47,026 nt of DNA from a bacterium UBP6_UBA1209 (lineage in GTDB: Bacteria; UBP6; UBA1177), in NCBI GenBank assembly GCA_002309575.1, contig DBXP01000013.1:490-47515 (forward strand), read 5' to 3'. The position numbers and the translations under genes are program-made. The notes below the pieces were generated by a model. The model worked only from the letters and a program-made list of their open reading frames with translations, had not been told where the DNA came from and searched no databases. Positions 1 to 6,518 of this stretch are shown here, piece by piece. The number at the start of each line of letters is the position of its first letter. Positions within the stretch are counted from its first letter, which is position 1.

Positions 1-597
1 TTCCTCACAGTCGCGCAGAATTACAGCCTTGACATCAGGGAAGTCGTCGAATTCGCATGGAATCTCATCGTTCCGCGCATCAAAAACGCGAAAGAGGAGA
101 TGAAACAGGAAATAATCGACTTCATAGTCGCAAGATACAACGGTGTTTTGAGCTTCGACACACCTGTAATCCAGGCTGCGACGGCACGCGACGCCGAATT
201 TCCGAAAGTTGTCGCAAAACGTGCAGAAACGATTTTTCGCCTTCTCAAGGAAAGCGGAATCTCCGAACTTGTCCAACTTTACAAACGCGGCTGCAACATC
301 CTGAAAAAACAGGAATTTTCCGTCGGAACAGTCAACGAATCGCTTTTCGAGCAGGATGAAGAGAAGAACCTTTTCGCCGAAGTAGTCAAAGTCGAAAACG
401 AAATCAAGAATATGCACGACAATTTCGATATCGCGATGAAGATCCTCTCGCTCAAACCGGCACTCGACGCATTCTTCGACGCTGTTTTCGTAATGCACGA
501 CAATGCTGAGATCAGAACGAACAGAATGAACCTCATCGGTAAAGTTACCAGTCTGGTAGCCGAAAATATCGGTGAAATCAGTTTCTTGAATATTTAA
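1..597 (+). CDS. glyS: Glycine--tRNA ligase beta subunit, C-terminal part (5' end outside window)
   Basis: The frame is open from the first base, so only about the last 198 residues are present. They form a helical domain ending in FFDAVFVMHDNAEIRTNRM, then LIGKVTSLVAENIGEISFL. This is the characteristic end of the GlyRS beta subunit, the DALR-type anticodon-binding region of the alpha2-beta2 enzyme that charges tRNA-Gly in the cytoplasm. An internal ATG at 100 could be mistaken for a start, but the upstream codons (FLTVAQNYSLDIREVVEFAW) fit the family, so the gene continues to the left. The stop codon (595-597) overlaps the stop of the opposite-strand ATPase. No terminator is visible between the two genes. 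Confidence 0.88.
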   Translation, partial: FLTVAQNYSLDIREVVEFAWNLIVPRIKNAKEEMKQEIIDFIVARYNGVLSFDTPVIQAATARDAEFPKVVAKRAETIFRLLKESGISELVQLYKRGCNILKKQEFSVGTVNESLFEQDEEKNLFAEVVKVENEIKNMHDNFDIAMKILSLKPALDAFFDAVFVMHDNAEIRTNRMNLIGKVTSLVAENIGEISFLNI

Positions 598-1895
598 AAG
601 TCTATAGCATTTTCATCAAGCAGAAACTGTTCGATTCCCATATAAAGGATTCCGTTTTCATCGCGCCACGGTTTTATGTAATCGCCGGTGACGATGATTT
701 TTGCGAAAGAATCGGGGATTTTTATAAGAGATGCGGTTTCCTGCGCTCTTTTTGACTGGTCGGAAACGCTCAGAGCCGATTGAATGTAGTATCTTTTGCC
801 GCCCCGGTTGACGACGAAATCGATTTCGAGCTGCTTTCTCACTTTTTTTCCTTCGCCGGTCACTTCATTCTGTTCAACGACTCCGACATCTACATTGAAT
901 CCACGTCGGATAAGATCGCAGTAAAGCACGTTTTCCATGATGTGGGTCTCTTCCTGCTGGCGGAAACCGAGTCTCGCGTTTCTTAAACCTACATCGGTAA
1001 AATAATATTTCTGCGGAGTCTGCATATATTTTTTTCCTTTTACATCGTATCTTTCCGCTTTGTTTATGAGAAACGCATCCTCAAAATAACCGATATACTT
1101 CGAGATAGTGTTTGCGTTTATTTTTATATTTTTTTCACTTGCGAAAGTGTTCGACAGTTTGGTAGGGTTAGTCAGCGAACCGATGGCGGAAGCTAAAATA
1201 TTCACCAGATCTTCAAGAATAAGAGAATCGTTCTGCACATTGTTCCTCTCGACGACATCCTTCAGATAAGTCCTTTCAAACAAATCGCGCAGATATTTGC
1301 TTTTTTCTTCGTGAGTCGGAAGAGTGAGCATATAGGGCATTCCTCCGTAAGTGTAGTAATCAAGCCACGCATTCCGCATATCACCGTCGTAAATCTCGCA
1401 AAATTCGGCAAAAGAGGCAGGATAAACCCTGATTTCGTCGCCTCTGTCGCGGAATTGGGTCAGAATGTCCGAAGAAAGCATCTTTGAGTTGCTGCCGGTT
1501 ATGTAGATATCGACATTTTTGTTTTTCATAAGTCCGAGGAGAACATCAGTGAAATTTATTTTTGCCTCCGGATCATCAAGATAAGGATTTTTTATTTCCG
1601 AAACATACTGGATTTCATCAATCATTACAAAATATTGCTTGTCAGATTCAGTTATCCGGCTGCGGATGTATTTATCCAGTTCAAAAGGATTTCGGTATTT
1701 TGCGTTTTTGATTTCTTCAAGCGAAAGGGCAATGAACTGATCTTCTCCGACGCCGTTTTCAAGCAGATATCTCCGGTAAAGTTCGAATAAAAGGTATGAT
1801 TTTCCGCACCGGCGCAGACCGGTAATGATTTTTACCCTGCCGTTTCCTTTCTTTTCGATCAGCTTCTTCAAATAAGCGGTTCTTTTAAGCTCCAT
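594..1895 (-). CDS. AAA ATPase with C-terminal DUF4143 (first ATPase)
   Basis: This is a 433-residue P-loop ATPase. Walker A is GLRRCGKS (residues 26-33) and Walker B is YFVMIDEIQ with D93-E94. After a winged-helix-like middle, the C-terminal third has the DUF4143 signature: EIDFVV followed by YYIQSA, a PD-(D/E)XK-like fold in which the usual second acidic residue is Gln. These ATPases are common, mobile and poorly understood in function. The ATG at 1895 has a strong GAGGTGAG site just upstream. The gene is monocistronic and convergent with glyS, with a 4-base overlap. Its promoter (TTGACT-17-TATAAC) lies between two copies of a 42-bp nested palindrome, which suggests tight self-regulation; that part is inference. 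Confidence 0.85.
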   Translation of the reverse strand: MELKRTAYLKKLIEKKGNGRVKIITGLRRCGKSYLLFELYRRYLLENGVGEDQFIALSLEEIKNAKYRNPFELDKYIRSRITESDKQYFVMIDEIQYVSEIKNPYLDDPEAKINFTDVLLGLMKNKNVDIYITGSNSKMLSSDILTQFRDRGDEIRVYPASFAEFCEIYDGDMRNAWLDYYTYGGMPYMLTLPTHEEKSKYLRDLFERTYLKDVVERNNVQNDSLILEDLVNILASAIGSLTNPTKLSNTFASEKNIKINANTISKYIGYFEDAFLINKAERYDVKGKKYMQTPQKYYFTDVGLRNARLGFRQQEETHIMENVLYCDLIRRGFNVDVGVVEQNEVTGEGKKVRKQLEIDFVVNRGGKRYYIQSALSVSDQSKRAQETASLIKIPDSFAKIIVTGDYIKPWRDENGILYMGIEQFLLDENAIDF

Positions 1896-1905
1896 TTCTC
1901 ACCTC

Positions 1906-1947
1906 ACTCGAATTATTTTTGCGGATTCCGCATTTTTCGTTCGAGTT
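1906..1947. repeat. 42-bp nested palindrome, copy A (operator-like)
   Basis: Outer arms ACTCGAA and TTCGAGT flank an inner palindrome TGCGGA-t-TCCGCA. The copy covers the -10 box and probable start site of the first ATPase gene and ends just before its ribosome binding site. It differs from copy B (1978-2019) at three positions. An operator role is inferred from position and symmetry. Confidence 0.75.
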
Positions 1948-1973
1948 ATAAGCCATTTGTTGAGAAAAGTCAA
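1945..1973 (-). promoter_or_regulatory. Promoter of the first ATPase gene
   Basis: Read on the reverse strand, TTGACT (1973-1968) and TATAAC (1950-1945) are separated by exactly 17 bases, a near-consensus sigma-70 type promoter. The -10 box runs into palindrome copy A, and the -35 box lies 4 bases from copy B. A protein bound at both copies would therefore cover the promoter. Confidence 0.7.
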
Positions 1974-1977
1974 TCAA

Positions 1978-2019
1978 ACTCGAATTATTTTTGCGGATCC
2001 CGCATTTTTTATTCGAGTT
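1978..2019. repeat. 42-bp nested palindrome, copy B (operator-like)
   Basis: This is the second copy of the 42-bp element, 72 bp from copy A in the same orientation. Its outer arms are ACTCGAAT/ATTCGAGT and its inner core GCGGATCCCGC. It lies directly upstream of the -35 box of the first ATPase gene. The rest of the 280-base gap (1896-2175) is AT-rich, with no convincing gene. Confidence 0.75.
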
Positions 2020-2121
2020 GAAATTTCTTGCCGGATTGAAAAAAATAATTTGTTTTCTATTATAATGGTCAAGCATTTTCGAACAGGAAAATCCTTCCCC
2101 AAAGTGTCTTTTTTTCAGAGA

Positions 2122-2176
2122 CATCAATAATACGCAGAGTAAATTAGAGCAGAATATTCAACAATACGCAGAGTAT
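2122..2176. repeat. 55-bp copy of the second ATPase promoter region, downstream of that gene
   Basis: It matches 3593-3647 over its full 55 bases with few changes. It holds two units of the motif TCAAYAATACGCARAGTA, 35 bp apart. On the reverse strand the promoter positions are decayed: CTGCGT-17-TCTAAT in place of TTGCGT-17-TATAAT. It therefore looks like a promoter relic. It touches the end of the second ATPase gene, so that gene lies between direct repeats. Confidence 0.75.
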
Positions 2177-3540
2177 CATTCCATGCACCAAATCATATAT
2201 GGCGGCAATTTGATCAAATTTTCCTCGATTTGAAGCGATTTCGGGTGAATTATGTATGAAGTCTCTATTTTTTTGCCGAATTTTTCTCTAAAAAGTGTGA
2301 GGGAAGAGGTCGTATAATTTTTGGAGGACTTTACTTCGACTGGAAAAATCTTGAAGTTGGTCTTACTTTCGTTCGAGAGAAGGAAGTCGACTTCCATTTT
2401 GTTTCTGTGCGATTTTTCATCGTATTCATTGTAAAAATAGAGCTTTTTACCCTTGCAGCGGAGCATCTGCGCAATGATGTTTTCGTAAAGCATTCCTTCG
2501 TTGAGTGAAAGCCGCCCTTCCATAATCGCATGGTAAAGCCGGGTCGAAGCAATTGCATTTTCACTGAAAGCAAGGCTTACCAGAAGTCCGGTATCGCCCA
2601 TATAGCATTTCAGCCGGGAATCGTTTTTGTTGAGGGCAAAGCCTACAGTCGGGTCGTTGCACTTGTAGCAAAGATTGCAAATCATTGAATCGTCCAGCCA
2701 GAAAAAAGGGTCGTCATATCTTTCAAATGTCGCCGAACCCGAGTCTATTGCAGCAAGATTGACTTTTTTTTCGTGCGTTGAAAGGTAGCCCGGTATATTT
2801 TCAAACAAAGCTGAAATCTTTGACTTGTATCTGACCGCTGCTTTTTTTATGTCATCACGGTAAAGTTCGAGGATATCGCGCTTTTCAACGTCACTTGCGG
2901 TAAAATCACGGTTGTTTTCGGCGTATGTGACAATACTTTGAGGCATTCCGCCGACAAGCATATATTCGCGGAAAAGTCTCATAGCCTTTGCATGGAACTT
3001 CTGGTCAAGCGGCTCTTTTTTCTGCCAGCACTCTTTTATGTAGCCGAGCAGAATCCGCTCCCCCAACGCATCGGCGAACTCCTCGAAATCGCAGGGATAC
3101 ATCTTGAGCTTGCGCTCTTCAGATGGGATCGTTATATCTCTGACATTTTCCTTTATCGAAATCAGCGAACCCGTTTCAATGTAGTCGTAGCGACCGTCTG
3201 CAACGAGGTATTTTATCGCTTCGCGGGCTTTCGGGAACTTCTGGATTTCATCAAAAACAATGAGAGAGTCCCTTTTGTAGAGCGGTTTGTTGTACTCAAG
3301 CGAAATCGTCTGAAAAAAGATGTCCGGATTGTTCAGATTTTCGTCGAAGTTATCCTTTATCCGTTTTGAAACCTTGTTGAAGTCTATTACGATACAACTT
3401 TTGTATTCGCGTTCGCCGAATTTTTCCGCCAGCGTAGATTTGCCGATCCGCCTCGCGCCCTCAATCAAAAGAGCCTTTTGCCCTTGTGTCTCTTTCTTCC
3501 ATTTAAGGAGCTTTTGATAATCCTTCCGGTTGATTTCCAT
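2176..3540 (-). CDS. AAA ATPase with DUF4143 (second ATPase)
   Basis: This is a 454-residue P-loop ATPase. Walker A is GARRIGKST (residues 28-36) and Walker B is LIVFDEIQ with D97-E98. A winged-helix region follows, then a DUF4143 C-terminus carrying MEVDFLL and, further on, PVEVKSS. This gives a complete E-x-D / E-x-K nuclease-like motif, unlike the first ATPase. The two are distant in sequence (for instance the N-termini MELKRTAYLKK and MEINRKDYQKL), so they are not a recent duplication. The ATG at 3540 follows AGAGGTGAAGC. The gene is monocistronic, bordered at both ends by related 55-bp repeats, and its promoter lies inside the upstream copy. The cellular role of the family is unknown. 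Confidence 0.85.
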   Translation of the reverse strand: MEINRKDYQKLLKWKKETQGQKALLIEGARRIGKSTLAEKFGEREYKSCIVIDFNKVSKRIKDNFDENLNNPDIFFQTISLEYNKPLYKRDSLIVFDEIQKFPKAREAIKYLVADGRYDYIETGSLISIKENVRDITIPSEERKLKMYPCDFEEFADALGERILLGYIKECWQKKEPLDQKFHAKAMRLFREYMLVGGMPQSIVTYAENNRDFTASDVEKRDILELYRDDIKKAAVRYKSKISALFENIPGYLSTHEKKVNLAAIDSGSATFERYDDPFFWLDDSMICNLCYKCNDPTVGFALNKNDSRLKCYMGDTGLLVSLAFSENAIASTRLYHAIMEGRLSLNEGMLYENIIAQMLRCKGKKLYFYNEYDEKSHRNKMEVDFLLSNESKTNFKIFPVEVKSSKNYTTSSLTLFREKFGKKIETSYIIHPKSLQIEENLIKLPPYMIWCME

Positions 3541-3592
3541 GCTTCACCTCTTGTCGCAATTCAACAATGCTCAGAGTATTTTTTTTCAAAAA

Positions 3593-3647
3593 CCTCAATA
3601 ATACGCAAAGTAAATTATAGCGGAATATTCAACAACACGCAAGGTAT
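3593..3647. repeat. 55-bp repeat holding the second ATPase promoter
   Basis: It holds two units of TCAAYAAYACGCARRGTA, and a third, degenerate unit (TCAACAATGCTCAGAGTA) lies at 3561-3578. The three units start at 3561, 3595 and 3629, a regular 34-bp step of about three helical turns. One unit overlaps the -35 box and the next begins at the -10 box. It is near-identical to 2122-2176. Confidence 0.75.
3614..3642 (-). promoter_or_regulatory. Promoter of the second ATPase gene
   Basis: On the reverse strand, TTGCGT (3642-3637) and a perfect TATAAT (3619-3614) are 17 bases apart. Both elements are embedded in the repeat units, as at the first ATPase gene, though the repeat sequence here is unrelated. 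Confidence 0.65.
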
Positions 3648-3770
3648 TTTGTTTTTTCTGAAATTTCGCATTTTAAAAAAATGGCCAAATTACCGGTAAA
3701 AAATATGTGACTTTTACGGATTAGGAGAGAGTTGCTGAAATGTAGTTACAGAAATGAGTTGACTTAACCT

Positions 3771-3826
3771 TTTACAGAAAAAACTTGACTTAATCAGGAA
3801 AGGTTAAGTCAAGTTTTTTCTGTAAA
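3771..3826. repeat. 23-bp perfect inverted repeat, with a competing 14-bp pairing
   Basis: Arms 3771-3793 and 3804-3826 are exact reverse complements around a 10-base loop (3794-3803). The right arm contains a run of six T. A further segment, 3759-3772 (TTGACTTAACCTTT), is the exact reverse complement of 3799-3812, so two mutually exclusive stems can form. It could be a bidirectional terminator, an attenuator-like switch, or the relic end of a small mobile element. No gene starts directly beside it. Confidence 0.7.
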
Positions 3827-4024
3827 TCCTGATTCTCTTTTAAATGTTACGAAATTAGAGAGATGTTGGCCAAAGGTCTTTTGTTTCTGAAAGACAATCC
3901 GCCGAAAGAGAAGTAATCTGAAAAATCTCTCCAAAAAATAAATCTCCCGAAAATATGTATAGCAGTTAGTATGTGATTTCGGAAGTTGAAATATGGTAAA
4001 AATAAATAAAAACGGAGATAAAAA

Positions 4025-4114
4025 ATGGAGGAAACAACACGTTCCCTCAGCACGCTGTCAAAATTCTGGTTGAAAACATGGAGTTTCACAGGGCTTATCG
4101 CAGTGCCCTGGTAA
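4025..4114 (+). CDS. Possible 29-residue small protein
   Basis: The ATG at 4025 follows CGGAG at a 7-base distance. The product begins MEETTRSLSTLSKF and ends with a Trp-rich hydrophobic stretch, WLKTWSFTGLIAVPW. I recognise no family. It could be a leader peptide or a small membrane-active peptide, or a chance frame, which I think more likely. No clear promoter or partner gene supports it. Confidence 0.15.
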   Translation: MEETTRSLSTLSKFWLKTWSFTGLIAVPW

Positions 4115-4145
4115 ATTGCCATAGTGCTGATTGCTCGCCCGCAAA

Positions 4146-4205
4146 CTCTTGCATTTTTCTTGAATTTCCTTAAAATATTGCGGTTTTTGAAGTGGAGACA
4201 AAATG
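4146..4205 (+). repeat. Promoter-leader repeat, mntA copy
   Basis: About 60 bases from the -35 box to the ATG of mntA that match 4915-4976 before lysS, roughly 85% by eye with one 2-base indel. Both copies share CTCTTGCATTTTT, TTAAAATA, TGCG and a GGAGAC ribosome binding site at the same places. Confidence 0.75.
4149..4176 (+). promoter_or_regulatory. Promoter of mntA
   Basis: TTGCAT (4149-4154) and TAAAAT (4171-4176) with a 16-base spacer. The same boxes and spacer occur before lysS. Transcription would start about 20 bases before the mntA ATG. Confidence 0.65.
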
Positions 4206-4505
4206 TTATCCTATTCGATTGAAGAGATTAAGGAAAAGGCAGCGCCGATTGCCGAGCGTTACGGCATCGATTCATTGACTCTTTTCGGTTCTTATGCACG
4301 CGGTGATGCCGACGAAAACAGCGATTTGGATTTTTATGTCGGCAAAGGAAGTTTCGGCTCTCTTTTTGAACACAGCAGTTTTATTCTTGATTTGGAAGAT
4401 ACATTCGGCTGCCGCGTTGATGTAGTCGTTCTCTCTGCGATACGAAATCAGGATTTTTACAACGAAATCACAAAAGAAGGTATCCGACTCTATGAAAGGA
4501 ACTAG
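4203..4505 (+). CDS. mntA: MntA-type minimal nucleotidyltransferase antitoxin
   Basis: A 100-residue nucleotidyltransferase of the Pol-beta superfamily. The signature GSYARGDADENSDLDF gives G29-S30 and the metal-binding pair D41 and D43, with a third acidic residue, D73, in RVDVVVL. In the HepT/MntA toxin-antitoxin family this protein AMPylates and so silences the HepT RNase. The ATG at 4203 has GGAG 5 bases upstream. The gene overlaps the toxin gene start (4492) by 14 bases, the usual coupled arrangement. All catalytic residues are intact even though the partner is frameshifted. Confidence 0.85.
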   Translation: MLSYSIEEIKEKAAPIAERYGIDSLTLFGSYARGDADENSDLDFYVGKGSFGSLFEHSSFILDLEDTFGCRVDVVVLSAIRNQDFYNEITKEGIRLYERN

Positions 4506-4850
4506 GAAAAACAGAATCTGTGTCGAAAAAATATGCTTTTACTGCGAAGAAATAGAAAAAATTCTCGACAATCACGGCGCAGCAAGGATTATTTCTTTAA
4601 TTCTGTCGAAATGCAATACGCCTGCAGCATGTGCATTGTGCAGATAGGCGAAATGATTTCTCTGCTTGAAGACGATTTTATCCGTTCGCATCCGGAAATT
4701 CCGTGGCGTCAGATCAAAGGTGCGAGAAACATATATGTTCACGGCTATGGTGAATTGGACTTGGATGAAGTCTGGAACACGTTGACTGAAAGTGTACCTT
4801 TGTTGAAGAATCAGATTTCCGAACTTTTGGTAAACTTTGAGGGAAAATAA
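4492..4850 (+). pseudogene. hepT: HepT-like RNase toxin, frameshifted
   Basis: The ATG at 4492 opens a frame reading MKGTRKNRICVEKICFYCEE, which fits a HepT N-terminus but stops at 4645-4647. The family match continues in the next frame (in phase with 4533 and ending at 4848-4850): SKDYFFNSVEMQYACSMC, then GEMISLL, HPEIPWRQIKGARNIYVHGYG and WNTLTESVPLL. The RNase motif R-x4-H (RNIYVH) is kept. The join falls at about 4575-4590 and is explained by one missing base. As written, no intact toxin can be made. A sequencing error, or an internal start at 4533 giving a protein without its first helix, are the alternatives. Confidence 0.78.
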
Positions 4851-4914
4851 GGTGCAATATCGCTGTTCCGGGGTAAATTAAAAATCATTCGTTATTCACA
4901 AGTTAAACCTTAAC

Positions 4915-4976
4915 CTCTTGCATTTTTTTTGAAATTTCTTAAAATACTGCGCTTTTTGTGAAGCGGAGACTTAATG
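4915..4976 (+). repeat. Promoter-leader repeat, lysS copy
   Basis: This is the second copy of the promoter and leader found at 4146-4205. The match ends at the first ATG on each side. The toxin-antitoxin genes therefore sit exactly between two direct repeats of about 60 bp. Confidence 0.75.
4918..4945 (+). promoter_or_regulatory. Promoter of lysS
   Basis: TTGCAT (4918-4923), a 16-base spacer and TAAAAT (4940-4945). It is the same as the mntA promoter, so both units are probably expressed in the same way. Confidence 0.65.
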
Positions 4977-4985
4977 GAGGAAAAA

Positions 4986-6518
4986 ATGGCTGAAAACAAA
5001 GCTCAGGAACAGAAAACGGTTCCGCAGATGGATGAAAACGAGATCATAGCCCGCAAAAAAGAGAAAGTTAAAATGCTGCGCGAAGAGGGGATCCACCCTT
5101 ACGCAAATAGTTTCGCACCCGATTCGACAGTTGAAAAGGTAATTGAATATTGCAAGACTCAGACCAAAGAAGAGCTTGAGCAGACGGGAAAACCGCTTGA
5201 GTTCGCGATCGCAGGAAGGATCATGTTCCTCAGAGTCATGGGAAAACTCGCGTTCGCAAACCTGAAAGACGAGACAGCTTCGATCCAGGTCCTTTTCGCA
5301 AAGGATTTCCTGGGTGAAGATTTCGCGAAATTCAAAAAATCGTTCGATGTCGGCGATATCGTCTGGGTAAAAGGCGAAGTTTTCATTACCAGAACAGGCG
5401 AATACTCGATCTTAGCGCACAAAACTGAGCTCCTCACCAAAAATATCAGACCTCTTCCCGAAAAATTCCACGGACTTACCGATAAAGAGCTCCGCTACAG
5501 GCAGCGTTATCTTGATCTCATCATGAATGACGACGTCAGAGAGACTTTCAAAAAGAGAGTGAAGATCATAAATTTCATCAGAAACTACATGAACAATGCG
5601 GGTTTCATGGAAGTCGAGACCCCGATGATGCACCCGCTCGTCAGCGGCGCTGCTGCAAAACCTTTCATCACCCACCACAACGCGCTCGACATCCCGCTTT
5701 ACATGAGGATCGCGCCTGAGTGCTACCTCAAAAGGCTTCTCGTCGGCGGACTCGGCAAAGTTTATGAGATCAACCGCAGCTTCAGAAACGAGGGTATGGA
5801 CCTCAAGCACAACCCCGAATTCACGATGATGGAATTCTACTGGCCGTATGCGACTTACGAAGACCAAATCCGCTTCACGCAGGAGATGATCAGCAAACTC
5901 TGCGTCGAGATTAACGGCTCGACTGAAGTTGAATACGACGGAATGAAAATCGATTTCAAAGCTCCGTGGAACAGAATGACAGTCGAAGAAAGTATCGTAA
6001 AATCGGGCGTTTGCACCGAAGAAGACCTCAAAGACAGAGAAAAACTCATTGAAATCGGCGTCAAAAACGGTCTCGACAAGGCAACACTTGAAGGAATGTC
6101 ACGCTGCAAAATCATCATGGAATTCTTTGACAACTTTGTCGAAGAGCACCTTATCCAGCCGACATTCATCACGAAATATCCGACCGAAGTCAGCCCGCTT
6201 GCACGCAGAAACGACGAAAACCCCGAATACACCGACAGATTCGAGCTTTTTGTCGCAGGAAGAGAGCTTTCCAACGCGTTCAGCGAACTCAACGACCCGA
6301 AACAGCAGTACGATTCGTTCGCGGCTCAGGTCGAAGCTAAAAAAGCAGGCGACGACGAGACGATCGACATGGACAGCGACTACATCCGCGCTCTCGAATA
6401 CGGAATGCCGCCGGCAGCAGGACAGGGCATCGGCATCGACAGACTTGTCATGCTCATGACCAATTCGCCGAGCATCCGCGATGTCATCCTCTTCCCCACA
6501 ATGAAACCTGAGAAATAA
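4986..6518 (+). CDS. lysS: Lysine--tRNA ligase, class II
   Basis: A class II LysRS of 510 residues that charges tRNA-Lys in the cytoplasm. An N-terminal OB-fold anticodon-binding domain (about residues 60-170) leads into the catalytic core: motif 1 around NAGFMEVETPMM, motif 2 around FRNEGMDLKHNPEFTMME, and motif 3 GIGIDRLVMLMTNS followed by SIRDVILFP. The ATG at 4986 is chosen because GGAGG (4976-4980) lies 5 bases before it, the same layout as argF. An in-frame ATG at 4974 would add four residues and aligns with the mntA ATG in the upstream repeat, so it remains possible. The stop codon overlaps the start of the following GTPase gene (TAATG), which implies coupled translation. Confidence 0.95.
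   Translation: MAENKAQEQKTVPQMDENEIIARKKEKVKMLREEGIHPYANSFAPDSTVEKVIEYCKTQTKEELEQTGKPLEFAIAGRIMFLRVMGKLAFANLKDETASIQVLFAKDFLGEDFAKFKKSFDVGDIVWVKGEVFITRTGEYSILAHKTELLTKNIRPLPEKFHGLTDKELRYRQRYLDLIMNDDVRETFKKRVKIINFIRNYMNNAGFMEVETPMMHPLVSGAAAKPFITHHNALDIPLYMRIAPECYLKRLLVGGLGKVYEINRSFRNEGMDLKHNPEFTMMEFYWPYATYEDQIRFTQEMISKLCVEINGSTEVEYDGMKIDFKAPWNRMTVEESIVKSGVCTEEDLKDREKLIEIGVKNGLDKATLEGMSRCKIIMEFFDNFVEEHLIQPTFITKYPTEVSPLARRNDENPEYTDRFELFVAGRELSNAFSELNDPKQQYDSFAAQVEAKKAGDDETIDMDSDYIRALEYGMPPAAGQGIGIDRLVMLMTNSPSIRDVILFPTMKPEK

Larger units (their letters stand above)
3648..4148. other. Gene-poor AT-rich stretch
   Basis: About 500 bases between the second ATPase promoter and the mntA promoter. The only strong element is the perfect hairpin at 3771-3826. 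A 29-codon reading frame at 4025-4114 has a plausible ribosome binding site. A 91-codon reverse frame at 3847-4122 has no binding site and no recognisable motif. The stretch may be a graveyard of earlier insertions; that is inference. Confidence 0.5.

Noticed and set aside
1885..2127. 80-codon reverse frame upstream of the first ATPase gene
   Set aside because: It runs through both 42-bp palindromes and the promoter, its repeated peptide (NSNEKCGIRKNNSS) is only the repeat translated, and it has no good start site.
594..3540. The two DUF4143 ATPase genes as a recent tandem duplication
   Set aside because: Their N-termini, Walker motifs and C-terminal motifs differ strongly and their flanking repeats are unrelated.
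2122..3647. Insertion sequence carrying the second ATPase
   Set aside because: The flanking 55-mers are direct promoter-like repeats, not terminal inverted repeats, and no transposase is present; kept only as a finding about mobility.
3847..4122. 91-codon reverse frame in the gene-poor stretch
   Set aside because: No ribosome binding site, no recognisable motif and an aromatic-rich composition expected from AT-rich DNA read by chance.
4575..4590. Programmed frameshift in HepT
   Set aside because: No X-XXY-YYZ heptamer in the right phase and no downstream stem near the join, so a plain indel is simpler.
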